A stretch of DNA of 64,000 bases from GWA2-66-18 sp964537395 (lineage in GTDB: Bacteria > Elusimicrobiota > Elusimicrobia > UBA1565 > UBA9628): contig CAZIBN010000006.1 of NCBI GenBank assembly GCA_964537395.1, forward strand, positions 1 through 64,000, read 5' to 3'. The notes below the pieces were generated by a model that saw nothing but the letters and a program-made list of their open reading frames with translations, was not told the DNA's origin and made no database searches. A program made the translations under genes and the position numbers. Positions 42,044-50,674 of this stretch are shown piece by piece (the first letter of the stretch is position 1; the number at the start of each line of letters is the position of its first letter).

Positions 42044-42226
42044 ATGAAGACTCGATCTTTACGTCGGATCGTAAGAGGAAGGAATGGCCAAACGGCCATA
42101 GAGTACCTGCTCACGACGGTGGCCTTGGTCACGGTCTTCGCGGGGATGTACGGGTTCCTTCAGGGGCAGCTGAAGAAGCTGTTCACGATCGCAGGCGTGA
42201 AGATCTTGTCCACGTATCCAAAATAG
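42044..42226 (+). CDS. Flp-type pilin 1
   Basis: 60-aa Flp/Fap pilin-like protein. A basic leader (MKTRSLRRIVRGRN) is followed by the class IVb prepilin motif G-QTAIEYLL with cleavage after Gly and Glu at +5, then one hydrophobic helix. Too short for anything but a structural pilin. First gene of the Tad locus. Confidence 0.85.
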   Translation: MKTRSLRRIVRGRNGQTAIEYLLTTVALVTVFAGMYGFLQGQLKKLFTIAGVKILSTYPK

Positions 42227-42249
42227 CGTTCCTGGAAAGGGAGAAATAC

Positions 42250-42468
42250 ATGCTCATGAAACTGTCTCAGGTGGGGTCGTGGCTCAAGGCGAAGACTGCG
42301 AATCGCAAGGGCCAGAACACGGTCGAGTATCTCTTGATGCTCACGGTCGTCGTCGGCGTCGTGCTCGTTTCGGGCGCGATGCTCAAGAAGTTCATGCCGA
42401 CGCTGTTCAATAACATCCAGCAGATGATCACTGGCGCCGCCGGTCAGATGGGCAGCGGCGGCAACTAG
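42250..42468 (+). CDS. Flp-type pilin 2
   Basis: 72 aa from ATG 42250, chosen because GGAAAGGGAG at 42235-42244 is a good Shine-Dalgarno. Prepilin motif G-QNTVEYLLM followed by a hydrophobic helix and a Gly-rich tail (MITGAAGQMGSGGN). Likely the major pilin, being the only gene of the pair with a strong ribosome site. Confidence 0.85.
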   Translation: MLMKLSQVGSWLKAKTANRKGQNTVEYLLMLTVVVGVVLVSGAMLKKFMPTLFNNIQQMITGAAGQMGSGGN

Positions 42469-42481
42469 AAGTCGCCCGGTT

Positions 42482-42516
42482 CGTCCCGGGCCCCGCAAGG
42501 GGCCCGGGGCGGGACG
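42482..42516 (+). terminator. GC-rich hairpin after the pilin genes
   Basis: CGTCCCGGGCCCC - GCAA - GGGGCCCGGG(g)CGGGACG, a near-perfect 17-bp stem with a GNRA-type tetraloop. No T-tract follows, so it is more likely a partial terminator or 3'-end stabiliser that lets pilin mRNA exceed that of downstream genes. Confidence 0.55.
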
Positions 42517-42531
42517 GGAAGGGAGGGAGAT

Positions 42532-42966
42532 GTGAAAAGGGGCGGGAAATCCGGGCAGGTCGTCGTCGAGATGTTGCTGATCTTGCCCATTTTCTTGACG
42601 ATCATCTTCACCATCATGGAGATCGGATACGTTTCGTTCCAGCTGATCCTTCTTAATCACGCGACGTACGAAGTAGCTCGTATCGGCGGCATGACGACGA
42701 CGGCGCCTCCGGGACATGCATGCGGCAAGCTCGGCGAAATCATGAAAACCATCATCGCGTCGGCGACGGTCTCCTGCGGAAAGGAAAAGACGTTGACGGA
42801 CCCGCAGTCGCAGCAAGACAATTTCGATCTCATCATCACCGGAAGCAACAATATCAAGCTCGTGTTCCCGATCAGCAGCGTGATCCTCGCCAAGCCGAAA
42901 GGCACCGGCATGCGGCTGCTTCAAGCGGTCGTTCGGATGCCGATCGAGTCGCCCTTAAAGAAATAG
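42532..42966 (+). CDS. tadE: TadE-like minor pilin
   Basis: 144 aa, GTG start with GGGAGGGAGAT before it. N-terminus GQVVVEMLLILPIFLTIIF matches TadE-like pseudopilins; the helix is followed by NHATYEVARIGGM, the usual TadE motif, and a small Cys-containing extracytoplasmic domain with two cysteines. Confidence 0.82.
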   Translation: MKRGGKSGQVVVEMLLILPIFLTIIFTIMEIGYVSFQLILLNHATYEVARIGGMTTTAPPGHACGKLGEIMKTIIASATVSCGKEKTLTDPQSQQDNFDLIITGSNNIKLVFPISSVILAKPKGTGMRLLQAVVRMPIESPLKK

Positions 42967-42979
42967 GAAACGAAACATC

Positions 42980-43735
42980 ATGGAAAAGAAAGGCGTGCTG
43001 GTCCCGATGCTCCTCGCGATGGGCGCCGCCGTGTTCTATTTGATGGTGCTCAGCAGCAAGGAGAGCGCCCTTCGCGGCGCCTACGAGACGGCCAAGGTCC
43101 TTTCCGCCCGCGTCGACATCCCCGAGCGCACGGTCCTTAAGGAGGACATGGTCGAGGTCCTCGAGGTCCCGCGCAAATTCATGCAGCAGGACTCCTTTGA
43201 GATCAAGACGCAGGGTGATATGAAGCTCATCGTCAATCTCGTGACGCGCAACCGCGTGCCGAAGGGCAACCAGCTGACGCAGTCGTCCCTGATATCGCTC
43301 TCCCCGGAATCCGGCCTGAGCGTCAAGATCCCGCCCGGCTATCGCGGCGCCATCCTGCCGATCGACCAGGAGATGAAGATCCTGATCAAGCCCGGCGACC
43401 GCGTGGACGTGCTGGTGACCTTCGATGCCCTGATGAACGACGGCAGAAAAGAGAAGGTCACGGCCACCATCCTGCAGAACGTGCTCGTCATCGCGGTCGG
43501 CACCAACCTCGGGCAGGGCATGAACGCCCGCCAGTTCAAGAACCTGGGGGACAAGGAGGACAAGACGGCCGCGTTCTCCGAGAAGGCCTCCGTCAGTCTC
43601 GCTCTCAATCCGAACGAAGCGCAGTATCTGGCCCTGGCAATCAAGCAGGGAGACACGACGGTGATCATGCGCGGGCTCGGCGATGCCGAGATGCATCCTA
43701 TGGAGATGGCCAGCTTCCGCAAGCTGTTCCGTTAG
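42980..43735 (+). CDS. cpaB: Flp pilus assembly protein CpaB/RcpC
   Basis: 251 aa. N-terminal membrane helix (VLVPMLLAMGAAVFYLMVL), SAF domain (about residues 38-105: VLSARVDIPERTVLKEDMV, NRVPKGNQLTQSSL) and the RcpC domain (PPGYRGAILPID, KPGDRVDVLVTF, LQNVLVIAVG). It is a periplasmic component that works beside the secretin in the Tad machine. Confidence 0.9.
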   Translation: MEKKGVLVPMLLAMGAAVFYLMVLSSKESALRGAYETAKVLSARVDIPERTVLKEDMVEVLEVPRKFMQQDSFEIKTQGDMKLIVNLVTRNRVPKGNQLTQSSLISLSPESGLSVKIPPGYRGAILPIDQEMKILIKPGDRVDVLVTFDALMNDGRKEKVTATILQNVLVIAVGTNLGQGMNARQFKNLGDKEDKTAAFSEKASVSLALNPNEAQYLALAIKQGDTTVIMRGLGDAEMHPMEMASFRKLFR

Positions 43736-43765
43736 AAATCAGTTAGAAACAATTTTGGCGTATCC

Positions 43766-43771
43766 TAGACT
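43766..43771 (+). promoter_or_regulatory. Internal -10 box before the secretin gene
   Basis: TAGACT, 7 nt before ATG 43779. An internal leaderless promoter could uncouple assembly genes from pilins. Confidence 0.4.
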
Positions 43772-43778
43772 CGACAAC

Positions 43779-44522
43779 ATGAATCGACAACTGTGGACGG
43801 CGATGGCCCTCGTTTGCGCGCTTGCAGCGACTGCTTCGGCTCAGCCCGAGGATTCACTGATCGCCGTATCCGCGGACATCGTCGAGATCTCAGGCTCCGT
43901 GCAGCGCGACATCGGTTTTTCGTGGACTCCGTTCGCGGCCGGCATCGGCTTCGCCGAGAAGACGATCCCGGGAATCTATCGGCTCGGCGACTTCGCCCGT
44001 CAGACGCAGCTCCAGACCCAGCTCAAAATGCTCGAAACCGAAGGCAAGGCGCAGCTCCTCTCGAACCCGAAGGTGGTGGTTCAGGCCCAGTCTCAGGCCA
44101 ACTTCGTGGTGGGCGGCGAGATCCCCTACCCCTCGGCCAACGGCAACGGCACCGTGACCGCGGATTTCAAGAAGTTCGGCGTGATCCTGAACATCGTCCC
44201 GGTCATCAACCCCAATAAAAAAGACACGATCCGAGCTGAGCTGCAGCTCGAGGTGTCCAACGTCGACTTCTCCAAGCCCGTGCAGGTCGGAAACACGACC
44301 GTGCCCTCGATCGTCACGCGCCAGATCCAGACGGCCGTCGAGATCAAGAGCGGTGAGACCCTCGTCATCGGCGGCCTGAAGTCCAGCACCAAGAACGTGG
44401 CTAAGACCAAGGTGCCGTTCATCGGCAGCATCCCGATCCTAGGCCTGCTCTTCACGACGACGACGGTCATCGAGGAGCAGAAGTCGCTCTTCCTCTTCAT
44501 AACCATGGAGATCGTGAAATGA
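43779..44522 (+). CDS. cpaC: Short secretin (CpaC/RcpA-like, secretin domain only)
   Basis: 247 aa from ATG 43779. Signal peptide (MNRQLWTAMALVCALAATASA), a brief linker, then the secretin core: LLSNPKVVVQAQSQANFVVGGEIPY, FGVILNIVPVI, TRQIQTAVEIKSGETLVIGGL and VPFIGSIPILGLLF. Typical CpaC proteins are about twice as long because of BON and N-domains, which are missing here. It would form the outer-membrane channel of the pilus. Confidence 0.85.
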   Translation: MNRQLWTAMALVCALAATASAQPEDSLIAVSADIVEISGSVQRDIGFSWTPFAAGIGFAEKTIPGIYRLGDFARQTQLQTQLKMLETEGKAQLLSNPKVVVQAQSQANFVVGGEIPYPSANGNGTVTADFKKFGVILNIVPVINPNKKDTIRAELQLEVSNVDFSKPVQVGNTTVPSIVTRQIQTAVEIKSGETLVIGGLKSSTKNVAKTKVPFIGSIPILGLLFTTTTVIEEQKSLFLFITMEIVK

Positions 44523-44531
44523 GCGTGGACC

Positions 44532-46874
44532 GTGGCTGAGACCCCGCGCCCGGAAACTTCGAGCGCCGCCCCGACCTCTCTAAAGGAGCCGGGGCGGGTC
44601 GTCGTATTCACGGGCCCGAAGGAAGGCGTCGGCAAGACCACGACCTGCCTTAACCTGGCGCTCGCCTGGGCCGGCAGCCAGAACCGCAAGGTCGTCATCG
44701 TGCACATGGACCCCATGTGCCGCAACGACCTGAGCTACGTGCTCGGCGTCAATCCTCCGACCTTGGCCAGCATGGTCCAGCTCGTCGGTGAGAACCCGAC
44801 GGGCGGCCTTGGCCGCCTCCTGAAGGGCCGCATACCGATCTCGCAGTGGGGCGTTGGCCTGCTCCCGCTCGCGGCCAACCGCGCGGAGTTCCAGAAGCTT
44901 TCGCCGAACATGGTCGTCAAGATCCTCGGCTCGCTGGCCGAGTCCTACGACCTTTTCCTCGATGTGGACCCGTTCTTCCCGATGCAGATCTTTTCGTTCG
45001 ACCTAGCCGACCTGATCTACTGGGTCTGCCTGCCCCAGCGCTCTCACTTCGAGGCGACCTACTCTCTGTTCAACGAGATCAAGGCCCTGCACTTCGCCCT
45101 CGATAAGTTCGAGATCGTTGTCAACCAGGCCAACCTTCCCGGCGCGCTCGCGCCCAAGGAGGTCGATCGCTTCTTCAACGCGATCCAGAAGCGTGTGCTG
45201 GCATACTGTCCATGGGAGGATCTCATCCCGGAGTATGCCAACACCCAGAAGATCCTCGTCGTCGAACAGCTCCAGAGCGACTGGGTCAAGTCCCTTCGCA
45301 TACTTTTAGGGCGTTTGATGGAGGTCAAGCCTTCCGCCAAGCATTGGGAGTCGTCGATGGACGCCGACGAGTTCTCCTCGTCGGCCGACATCCTATGGAA
45401 GCAGTCGGCCGCCTCCCAGGCAAGCGAGGGCCCCAAGGTCGTGGCGAAGGACGTCACGAAATCCTCCGGACCGATCCCTGAATTCTGGGACGAGCTCAAG
45501 GGTAAGATGCATAAGCTCGTCGTCGGCGCGATGGAGACCGAGCGCATTCGAATCTCGGACGATCCCAACCAGAACGAGGAGAACCGCGCGAAGGTCTCTC
45601 AGATCATCGAGAACCTCCTCCAGCGAGAGCAGAGCCTGGCGCTGTCGCGTACCCAGCGAGAACTGTTCACCGGAGAGCTCGTCGACGAGATCCTCGGCCT
45701 CGGCCCCCTGCAGGCGCTGCTGCGCGACCCTGGCATCAACGAGATCATGGTCAACGCGTTCGACAAGATCTACATCGAGCAGAAGGGCCAGCTCGTGCTG
45801 CTGCCGCTGCGCTTCCGCAACGACGAGCAGGTCGTGCAGGTCATCAAGCGCATCGTCGCACCCGTCGGCCGCCGCATCGACGAATCCGTCCCGCTCGTCG
45901 ACGCCCGCCTGAAGGACGGCTCGCGCGTGAATGCGATCATCGCGCCCCTGGCCGTCTCCGGCCCCACGCTCACGATCCGCCGCTTCTCCGCGAAGCCCTT
46001 CACCCATACACAGCTGATCAGCTTCGGCGCCTGCACCCCCACGTTCATCGATTTCCTGCGCGCCGCGGTCATCGTCAAGAAGAACATGCTGATCGCCGGC
46101 GGCACCGGGACCGGGAAAACGACCTTTCTGAACATGCTCTCGAACTTCATCCCGGACGGAGAGCGCATCATCACCGTCGAGGACACAGCCGAGCTGCGCC
46201 TGATGGCCGAGCACTGGATCCGCCTTGAGTCGCGTCCGCCGAACATCGAAGGCAAGGGCGAGATCACCATCCGGGACCTGATCAAGAACTGCCTGCGAAT
46301 GCGCCCGGACCGCATCATCGTCGGCGAGTGCCGCGGCGGCGAGGCGCTGGACATGCTGCAGGCGATGAACACGGGCCATGAAGGCTCGCTCGCGACCCTT
46401 CATGCGAACACCCCGACCGAATCGGTCAGCCGCCTCTCCGCGATGTGCCTGATGTCGGGCATCGACCTGCCGATGAACGTTCTTATCGACATGATCTCGA
46501 GCGCGGTGCACATGTTCGTTCAGATCACCCGCTTCGCCGACGGCAAGCGCCGCGTGACCTATATCTCGGAGTGCGTGGGACGCGACGGACAGCGGGTCAT
46601 CACCAAGGACATCTACCGCTTCATTCAGACCGGCATGAGCGATAAGGGCGTCAGCTTCGGATACTTCACGGCCATGGATTATGTCCCGCACTGCTACGAT
46701 GAGATCAAGCTCAAGGGCCTCCCGGTTCCGCCCGAAGCGTTCTGGAGTGAGCGCACCAAGAAGAAGAAGGGCCTGCCCAACGCCATCGATGAGCTGATCG
46801 CAGCCGGCATCCCCGTGCCGGATGACGCCGAGGCGGTCGCGACGGGCGGTCATGGCGGCGGAGGGGGGCATTAG
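44532..46874 (+). CDS. tadA: TadZ-TadA fusion: MinD/ParA-like domain plus pilus ATPase
   Basis: 780 aa, GTG start. Residues about 20-270 are a ParA/MinD-like ATPase with deviant Walker A (FTGPKEGVGKTTT) and LDVDPFFP, the TadZ localiser type. A linker (about 275-330) leads to a complete TadA/CpaF secretion ATPase: ELVDEILGLGPLQALLRD, Walker A GGTGTGKTT near residue 521, Asp box VEDTAELRL, Walker B IIVGECRGGEALD and His box GHEGSLATLHAN. A Gly/His-rich tail ends the protein. The two are separate genes in described Tad loci. Confidence 0.9.
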   Translation: MAETPRPETSSAAPTSLKEPGRVVVFTGPKEGVGKTTTCLNLALAWAGSQNRKVVIVHMDPMCRNDLSYVLGVNPPTLASMVQLVGENPTGGLGRLLKGRIPISQWGVGLLPLAANRAEFQKLSPNMVVKILGSLAESYDLFLDVDPFFPMQIFSFDLADLIYWVCLPQRSHFEATYSLFNEIKALHFALDKFEIVVNQANLPGALAPKEVDRFFNAIQKRVLAYCPWEDLIPEYANTQKILVVEQLQSDWVKSLRILLGRLMEVKPSAKHWESSMDADEFSSSADILWKQSAASQASEGPKVVAKDVTKSSGPIPEFWDELKGKMHKLVVGAMETERIRISDDPNQNEENRAKVSQIIENLLQREQSLALSRTQRELFTGELVDEILGLGPLQALLRDPGINEIMVNAFDKIYIEQKGQLVLLPLRFRNDEQVVQVIKRIVAPVGRRIDESVPLVDARLKDGSRVNAIIAPLAVSGPTLTIRRFSAKPFTHTQLISFGACTPTFIDFLRAAVIVKKNMLIAGGTGTGKTTFLNMLSNFIPDGERIITVEDTAELRLMAEHWIRLESRPPNIEGKGEITIRDLIKNCLRMRPDRIIVGECRGGEALDMLQAMNTGHEGSLATLHANTPTESVSRLSAMCLMSGIDLPMNVLIDMISSAVHMFVQITRFADGKRRVTYISECVGRDGQRVITKDIYRFIQTGMSDKGVSFGYFTAMDYVPHCYDEIKLKGLPVPPEAFWSERTKKKKGLPNAIDELIAAGIPVPDDAEAVATGGHGGGGGH

Positions 46875-46875
46875 C

Positions 46876-48414
46876 ATGAGAAAGCTTATCCCCGTCCTTC
46901 TTTTGCTGCTGGCCGCGATCCCGTCCCAGGCTCAGATCTTCAGCCGTGAGGAGATCGTGTTCCTCGTCGGCTCGGGCAAGACGGCCGCGCCCGGTCAGCC
47001 GAAGGTCGAGGGCGCGATCACGCGCACCCAGGTCTTCTACCATTATTTTAAGAGAGACCGGGATGCGAGCCTCAAGATCCCCAAATGGGTGGACCAGACC
47101 CTCGAGGCGATGCTCAAGCGCCCGGTCTGGCAGGACCCCGACGAGGGCATCCTCAACGAGGCCCAGTTGTGGCAGGCGCCGGCGTCAGTGCTGTATGAGT
47201 TCTTTGAGCTCGTCCGCAAAAGCCTGCCTCCTTCCGACGGCGGCCAATTGATGCCGCCGGGCAACCTGATCAAGGATTACGAGGACAAGCGCATCCGTTT
47301 TCAGATGTCGCTCGACCGGCTCGTGCGCGCGAAGCTGGGCGATTCGCTCGGAGGACGGGGGCGGTCCGTCATCGCCCATTTCGAGCTGATCAATAAGCAG
47401 TACGACAGCGTCATGGACGGCCTCGTCAACGGCGACACCCAGCGCTACAAGGACGCCGTCATCGCCATGGGCGCCCTGATGAACGGCGCGTTCGAAACGC
47501 TTCAGTCGACGCCGCGCGGCTTCAAGTTCCAGCAGGGCGACACCAAGGGCTCGCAGGCGGCGGCGGTCGTGTTCAAGATGATCGGCATCGGCCTCATCAT
47601 CGCCTGCGCCTGGACCATCGGCTCTCTCAATGAGAAGAAGATCGCCGACGGCTGGGAGCGCTACAAGGTGAAGGCCAAGGAGTGGGCCCACGAGTACGAG
47701 CGCCAGTTCATCGTCATCAAGATCCACTACCTGGTCGGAGGACCGATGGTCCTTGGGCTGCTCATCGGCCTGCTCACCTTCGACCCCTTCGGATTCCTCA
47801 TTTTCACCGGCTTCGGCATCTACGCCGGCCTGACCTTGCCGGGCTGGCTTCTGCTCAACATCCGCTTCCGCCGCGGACAGAAGTGCGAGGCCCAGCTCAT
47901 GGACGCGATGATCCTGATGTCGAACGGCCTCAAATCAGGCATCGACCTGATCGGTTGCCTCGAGATGGTGCAGCGCGACAGCCTCCCGCCGATCTCCGAG
48001 GAGTTCGGCCTTTGCATCAAGAACTATCAGCTCGGCACAGCGCTCGAGCGCGCGCTCGAGGGCGTCGAGGAGCGCGTGCAGAGCCGCCTGCTCTCCTACA
48101 TGATCAAGGCCGTCGTCATCCAGCGCTCCGTCGGCGGAAACCTGACCAAGATCTTCGACCGCATCGTCGACAACATCCGCGAGGAGTCCAAGCTCGCGGA
48201 GAAGACGGCCGCGATGACGGCGCAGCAGCGCATCCAGGCGATCGTCGTCGGCGTCATGCCCTGGATCATGCTCATCATCATGTTCCTGTTCCAGCCCGAG
48301 CCGATGAAGGAATACTACTTCAGCGGGCTCGGCGTGGCCACCCTTCTCTTCTGCACCATCTGGATCGCCATCGGCATGAAGATCGTCAACAAGCTCGGGG
48401 ACATCAGCGTCTGA
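46876..48414 (+). CDS. tadB: TadB-like inner-membrane platform protein with N-terminal exported domain
   Basis: 512 aa from ATG 46876 (GGAGGGGGGC before it). Residues about 1-20 form a signal peptide (LIPVLLLLLAAIPSQAQ) and about 20-240 a soluble domain not found in ordinary TadB, which is about 320 aa. The rest is standard T2SSF: helices around 245-265 and 290-335, RRGQKCEAQLMDAMILMSNGLKSG, and two C-terminal helices. Confidence 0.85.
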   Translation: MRKLIPVLLLLLAAIPSQAQIFSREEIVFLVGSGKTAAPGQPKVEGAITRTQVFYHYFKRDRDASLKIPKWVDQTLEAMLKRPVWQDPDEGILNEAQLWQAPASVLYEFFELVRKSLPPSDGGQLMPPGNLIKDYEDKRIRFQMSLDRLVRAKLGDSLGGRGRSVIAHFELINKQYDSVMDGLVNGDTQRYKDAVIAMGALMNGAFETLQSTPRGFKFQQGDTKGSQAAAVVFKMIGIGLIIACAWTIGSLNEKKIADGWERYKVKAKEWAHEYERQFIVIKIHYLVGGPMVLGLLIGLLTFDPFGFLIFTGFGIYAGLTLPGWLLLNIRFRRGQKCEAQLMDAMILMSNGLKSGIDLIGCLEMVQRDSLPPISEEFGLCIKNYQLGTALERALEGVEERVQSRLLSYMIKAVVIQRSVGGNLTKIFDRIVDNIREESKLAEKTAAMTAQQRIQAIVVGVMPWIMLIIMFLFQPEPMKEYYFSGLGVATLLFCTIWIAIGMKIVNKLGDISV

Positions 48415-48415
48415 T

Positions 48416-49324
48416 ATGACACCCATCGACCCCCTGATGCACTATATTCTGCTCGCGGTCGGAGTGCTGGGCTCCGTCGCCGCGTACACCGCCGCGAGCC
48501 GCCTCTTCGCGCCGCCCGCCGATGTCGAAGAAGGTGACCTTTCGAAGCTGGCCAAAAAGGAGGTCGGCACGAGCTCCGCGTTCTCGAGCCTGAATCCGCA
48601 CGGCAGCCTGCTCGAGAAGCTCGACCTGTTCCTGCTCAAGACCTTCCACCTCGACGTCAAGCTCGAAGAGATGTACATGATGATGGGCCGGCCGCAGAAG
48701 CCGACGCCGCTCGAGATGCTGCATCTCAAGGAGATGCTCGCCGGGGGCCTCATCTTCGGCCTCTACTTCCTGATGGATTCGCCGATCGTGGCCATGTGCG
48801 GCATCATCGGCTTCTTCATCCCCGATTCGCTGTTCCAGGGCAAGATCCGCGCCCGCCAGGCGGACATCATGCGCAACTTCCCGACGATGGTCGACCTCAT
48901 GGCCCTGACCATCGAGGCCGGCCTCGACTACATGGCGGCCATCGAGCGCATCCTCAAGAACGTCAAGGTGACCCAGCGAACCGAGCTCGAGAACGAGCTT
49001 CAGAAGATGATCAACGAGGTCTCGCTCGGCTACACGCGCCGCGACGCCCTCAAGCGGCTCGCCATGCGCACCGGCGTTCCGGAGATCCGGTCTTTCGTCG
49101 GCCTCATCATCCAGTCCGATGAGCTCGGCACGAGCCTCGTCGAGCTCCTGCGCAACTACGCCGCGGACATGCGCTTTCGCCGTTTGAACAAGGCGGAGAA
49201 GCTCGCCGCGCAGGCCGCCACCAAGATGCTCATCCCGCTCTTCATCTTCATCTTCCCGACCGTGTTCATCATGATGCTGGCGCCCATGATGAAGAGCCTC
49301 GTCTCGGGAGGCCTGGGCTTCTGA
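48416..49324 (+). CDS. tadC: TadC-like inner-membrane platform protein
   Basis: 302 aa, T2SSF family partner of TadB. Contains IMRNFPTMVDLMALTIEAG, LGYTRRDALKRLAMRTGVPE and SLVELLRNYAADMR..RR..AEK, with C-terminal helices (LIPLFIFIFPTVFIMML). Stop overlaps the TPR gene (TGATG). Confidence 0.9.
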   Translation: MTPIDPLMHYILLAVGVLGSVAAYTAASRLFAPPADVEEGDLSKLAKKEVGTSSAFSSLNPHGSLLEKLDLFLLKTFHLDVKLEEMYMMMGRPQKPTPLEMLHLKEMLAGGLIFGLYFLMDSPIVAMCGIIGFFIPDSLFQGKIRARQADIMRNFPTMVDLMALTIEAGLDYMAAIERILKNVKVTQRTELENELQKMINEVSLGYTRRDALKRLAMRTGVPEIRSFVGLIIQSDELGTSLVELLRNYAADMRFRRLNKAEKLAAQAATKMLIPLFIFIFPTVFIMMLAPMMKSLVSGGLGF

Positions 49325-50661
49325 TGAGGACGCCGCTCATCGCCGCTCTGCTCGTGCTCGCCGCGGGCGCCGCACGCGCCGGCGACACCCGGGTCCACGA
49401 GACCGAGGGGCTGTTCCTCGACATGTCGAAGCTGAACCTCGGCACGATCTCGTCCGAGGACGACAAGAAGAAATATATTTACACGATCCAGCTCGAGAAG
49501 TCGCGCGTCACGCGCAAGACCCTCAAGAACGTCTACGAGAACGCCTTCGATCTCTACAAGAACGGCCAGTACGAGGCCGCCAACGACCTGACGCGCAAGA
49601 TCCTTTCCATCGACCCCGGATATTCGGACGCCTCGATCCTCAACCGTGCGACCATCGACCTGAAGGGCTCGACGAAGCCGCGCGTCTCCGAGCGGCGCCT
49701 CATCGAGGAGCGCTTCGAGGAAGGCATGGCCCTCTATCGCCAGGGCCGTCTTGTGGAGGCGGCCCAGCGCTGGGAGGAGTGCTCCAAGCTCGCCCCGGGC
49801 AACCTGAAGTCCCACTATTGGCTCCGCAAGGCCCGCACCGAGATGGCGGAGGAGCATTACCGCAAGGGGCGGCAGGCTTACCGCCAGCACCGCCTGCGCG
49901 AGACGCTCGATCAGTGGTACGCGGCGCTCGTGCTCAATCCCCGCTACCCTCGCCTGACCGTCGAGCTCGCGAAGGTCGAGGCCGAATCGCGCGAGCAGGA
50001 CGCCAACGAGAAGCTCCAGGCCGCGCTGAATCTGTACAGCCAGGGCCTCGTGCTTGAATCCCTTAAGATGCTCGACGCCGTCCTTGAATCAGGGCCGGGC
50101 AATGTGAAGGCGCAGAAGCTTCAGGCCGAGATCCGCGCCGAGGTCGCCAACCAGCACGTCGCCGAAGGCCGCCGCTTCTACGAATCGCGCCAGTACGAGA
50201 AGGCGATCTCGGAGTGGAAGCACGCCGTCGAGTTCGGCTACGATCCGAAGGCCGCCGACCAGCTTGTCGCCCGCGCCAAGGAGCAGCAGCGTCGCGAGTC
50301 GGCCGCCAGGACGCGCGCCGTCGAGGTCGCCAAGGCGCGCGAGGAGGACAAGAAGAAGCAGAAGGAAGAGGAGGTGAAGCTCGCGGAGGAGGCGAAGAAG
50401 AAGGAAGAGGAGGAGAAGGCCAAGGCGGCTGCGGCGGGAACCCAGGCTCCGACCGGCCAGGCGCCGCTGCCCGCGCAGAACACGGAGAGCAACAAGCAGG
50501 CCTCCCAGCAGGCCTACCTCGAGGGCGTCATCTACTATCAGAAGGGCGACTACGAGAAGGCCCGTGACAAGTGGCTGCACGCCAAGCAGCTCGACCCGGG
50601 CAACTCCGACGCGATCGCCGGCCTCGAGAAGATCGAGAAGCTGTACGGCGCGGGGCAATAA
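49324..50661 (+). CDS. Periplasmic TPR-repeat protein (TadD-like position)
   Basis: 445 aa. Signal peptide (RTPLIAALLVLAAGAARA), several TPR-like helical pairs (AFDLYKNGQYEAANDLTRKIL, GMALYRQGRLVEAAQRWEE, GRRFYESRQYEKAISEWKH, GVIYYQKGDYEKARDKWLH) and a Lys/Glu-rich helix (about 335-375). It occupies the place of TadD, the TPR pilotin-like component, but has no lipobox. Confidence 0.8.
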   Translation: MRTPLIAALLVLAAGAARAGDTRVHETEGLFLDMSKLNLGTISSEDDKKKYIYTIQLEKSRVTRKTLKNVYENAFDLYKNGQYEAANDLTRKILSIDPGYSDASILNRATIDLKGSTKPRVSERRLIEERFEEGMALYRQGRLVEAAQRWEECSKLAPGNLKSHYWLRKARTEMAEEHYRKGRQAYRQHRLRETLDQWYAALVLNPRYPRLTVELAKVEAESREQDANEKLQAALNLYSQGLVLESLKMLDAVLESGPGNVKAQKLQAEIRAEVANQHVAEGRRFYESRQYEKAISEWKHAVEFGYDPKAADQLVARAKEQQRRESAARTRAVEVAKAREEDKKKQKEEEVKLAEEAKKKEEEEKAKAAAAGTQAPTGQAPLPAQNTESNKQASQQAYLEGVIYYQKGDYEKARDKWLHAKQLDPGNSDAIAGLEKIEKLYGAGQ

Positions 50662-50674
50662 GGCAGAATAAGCC

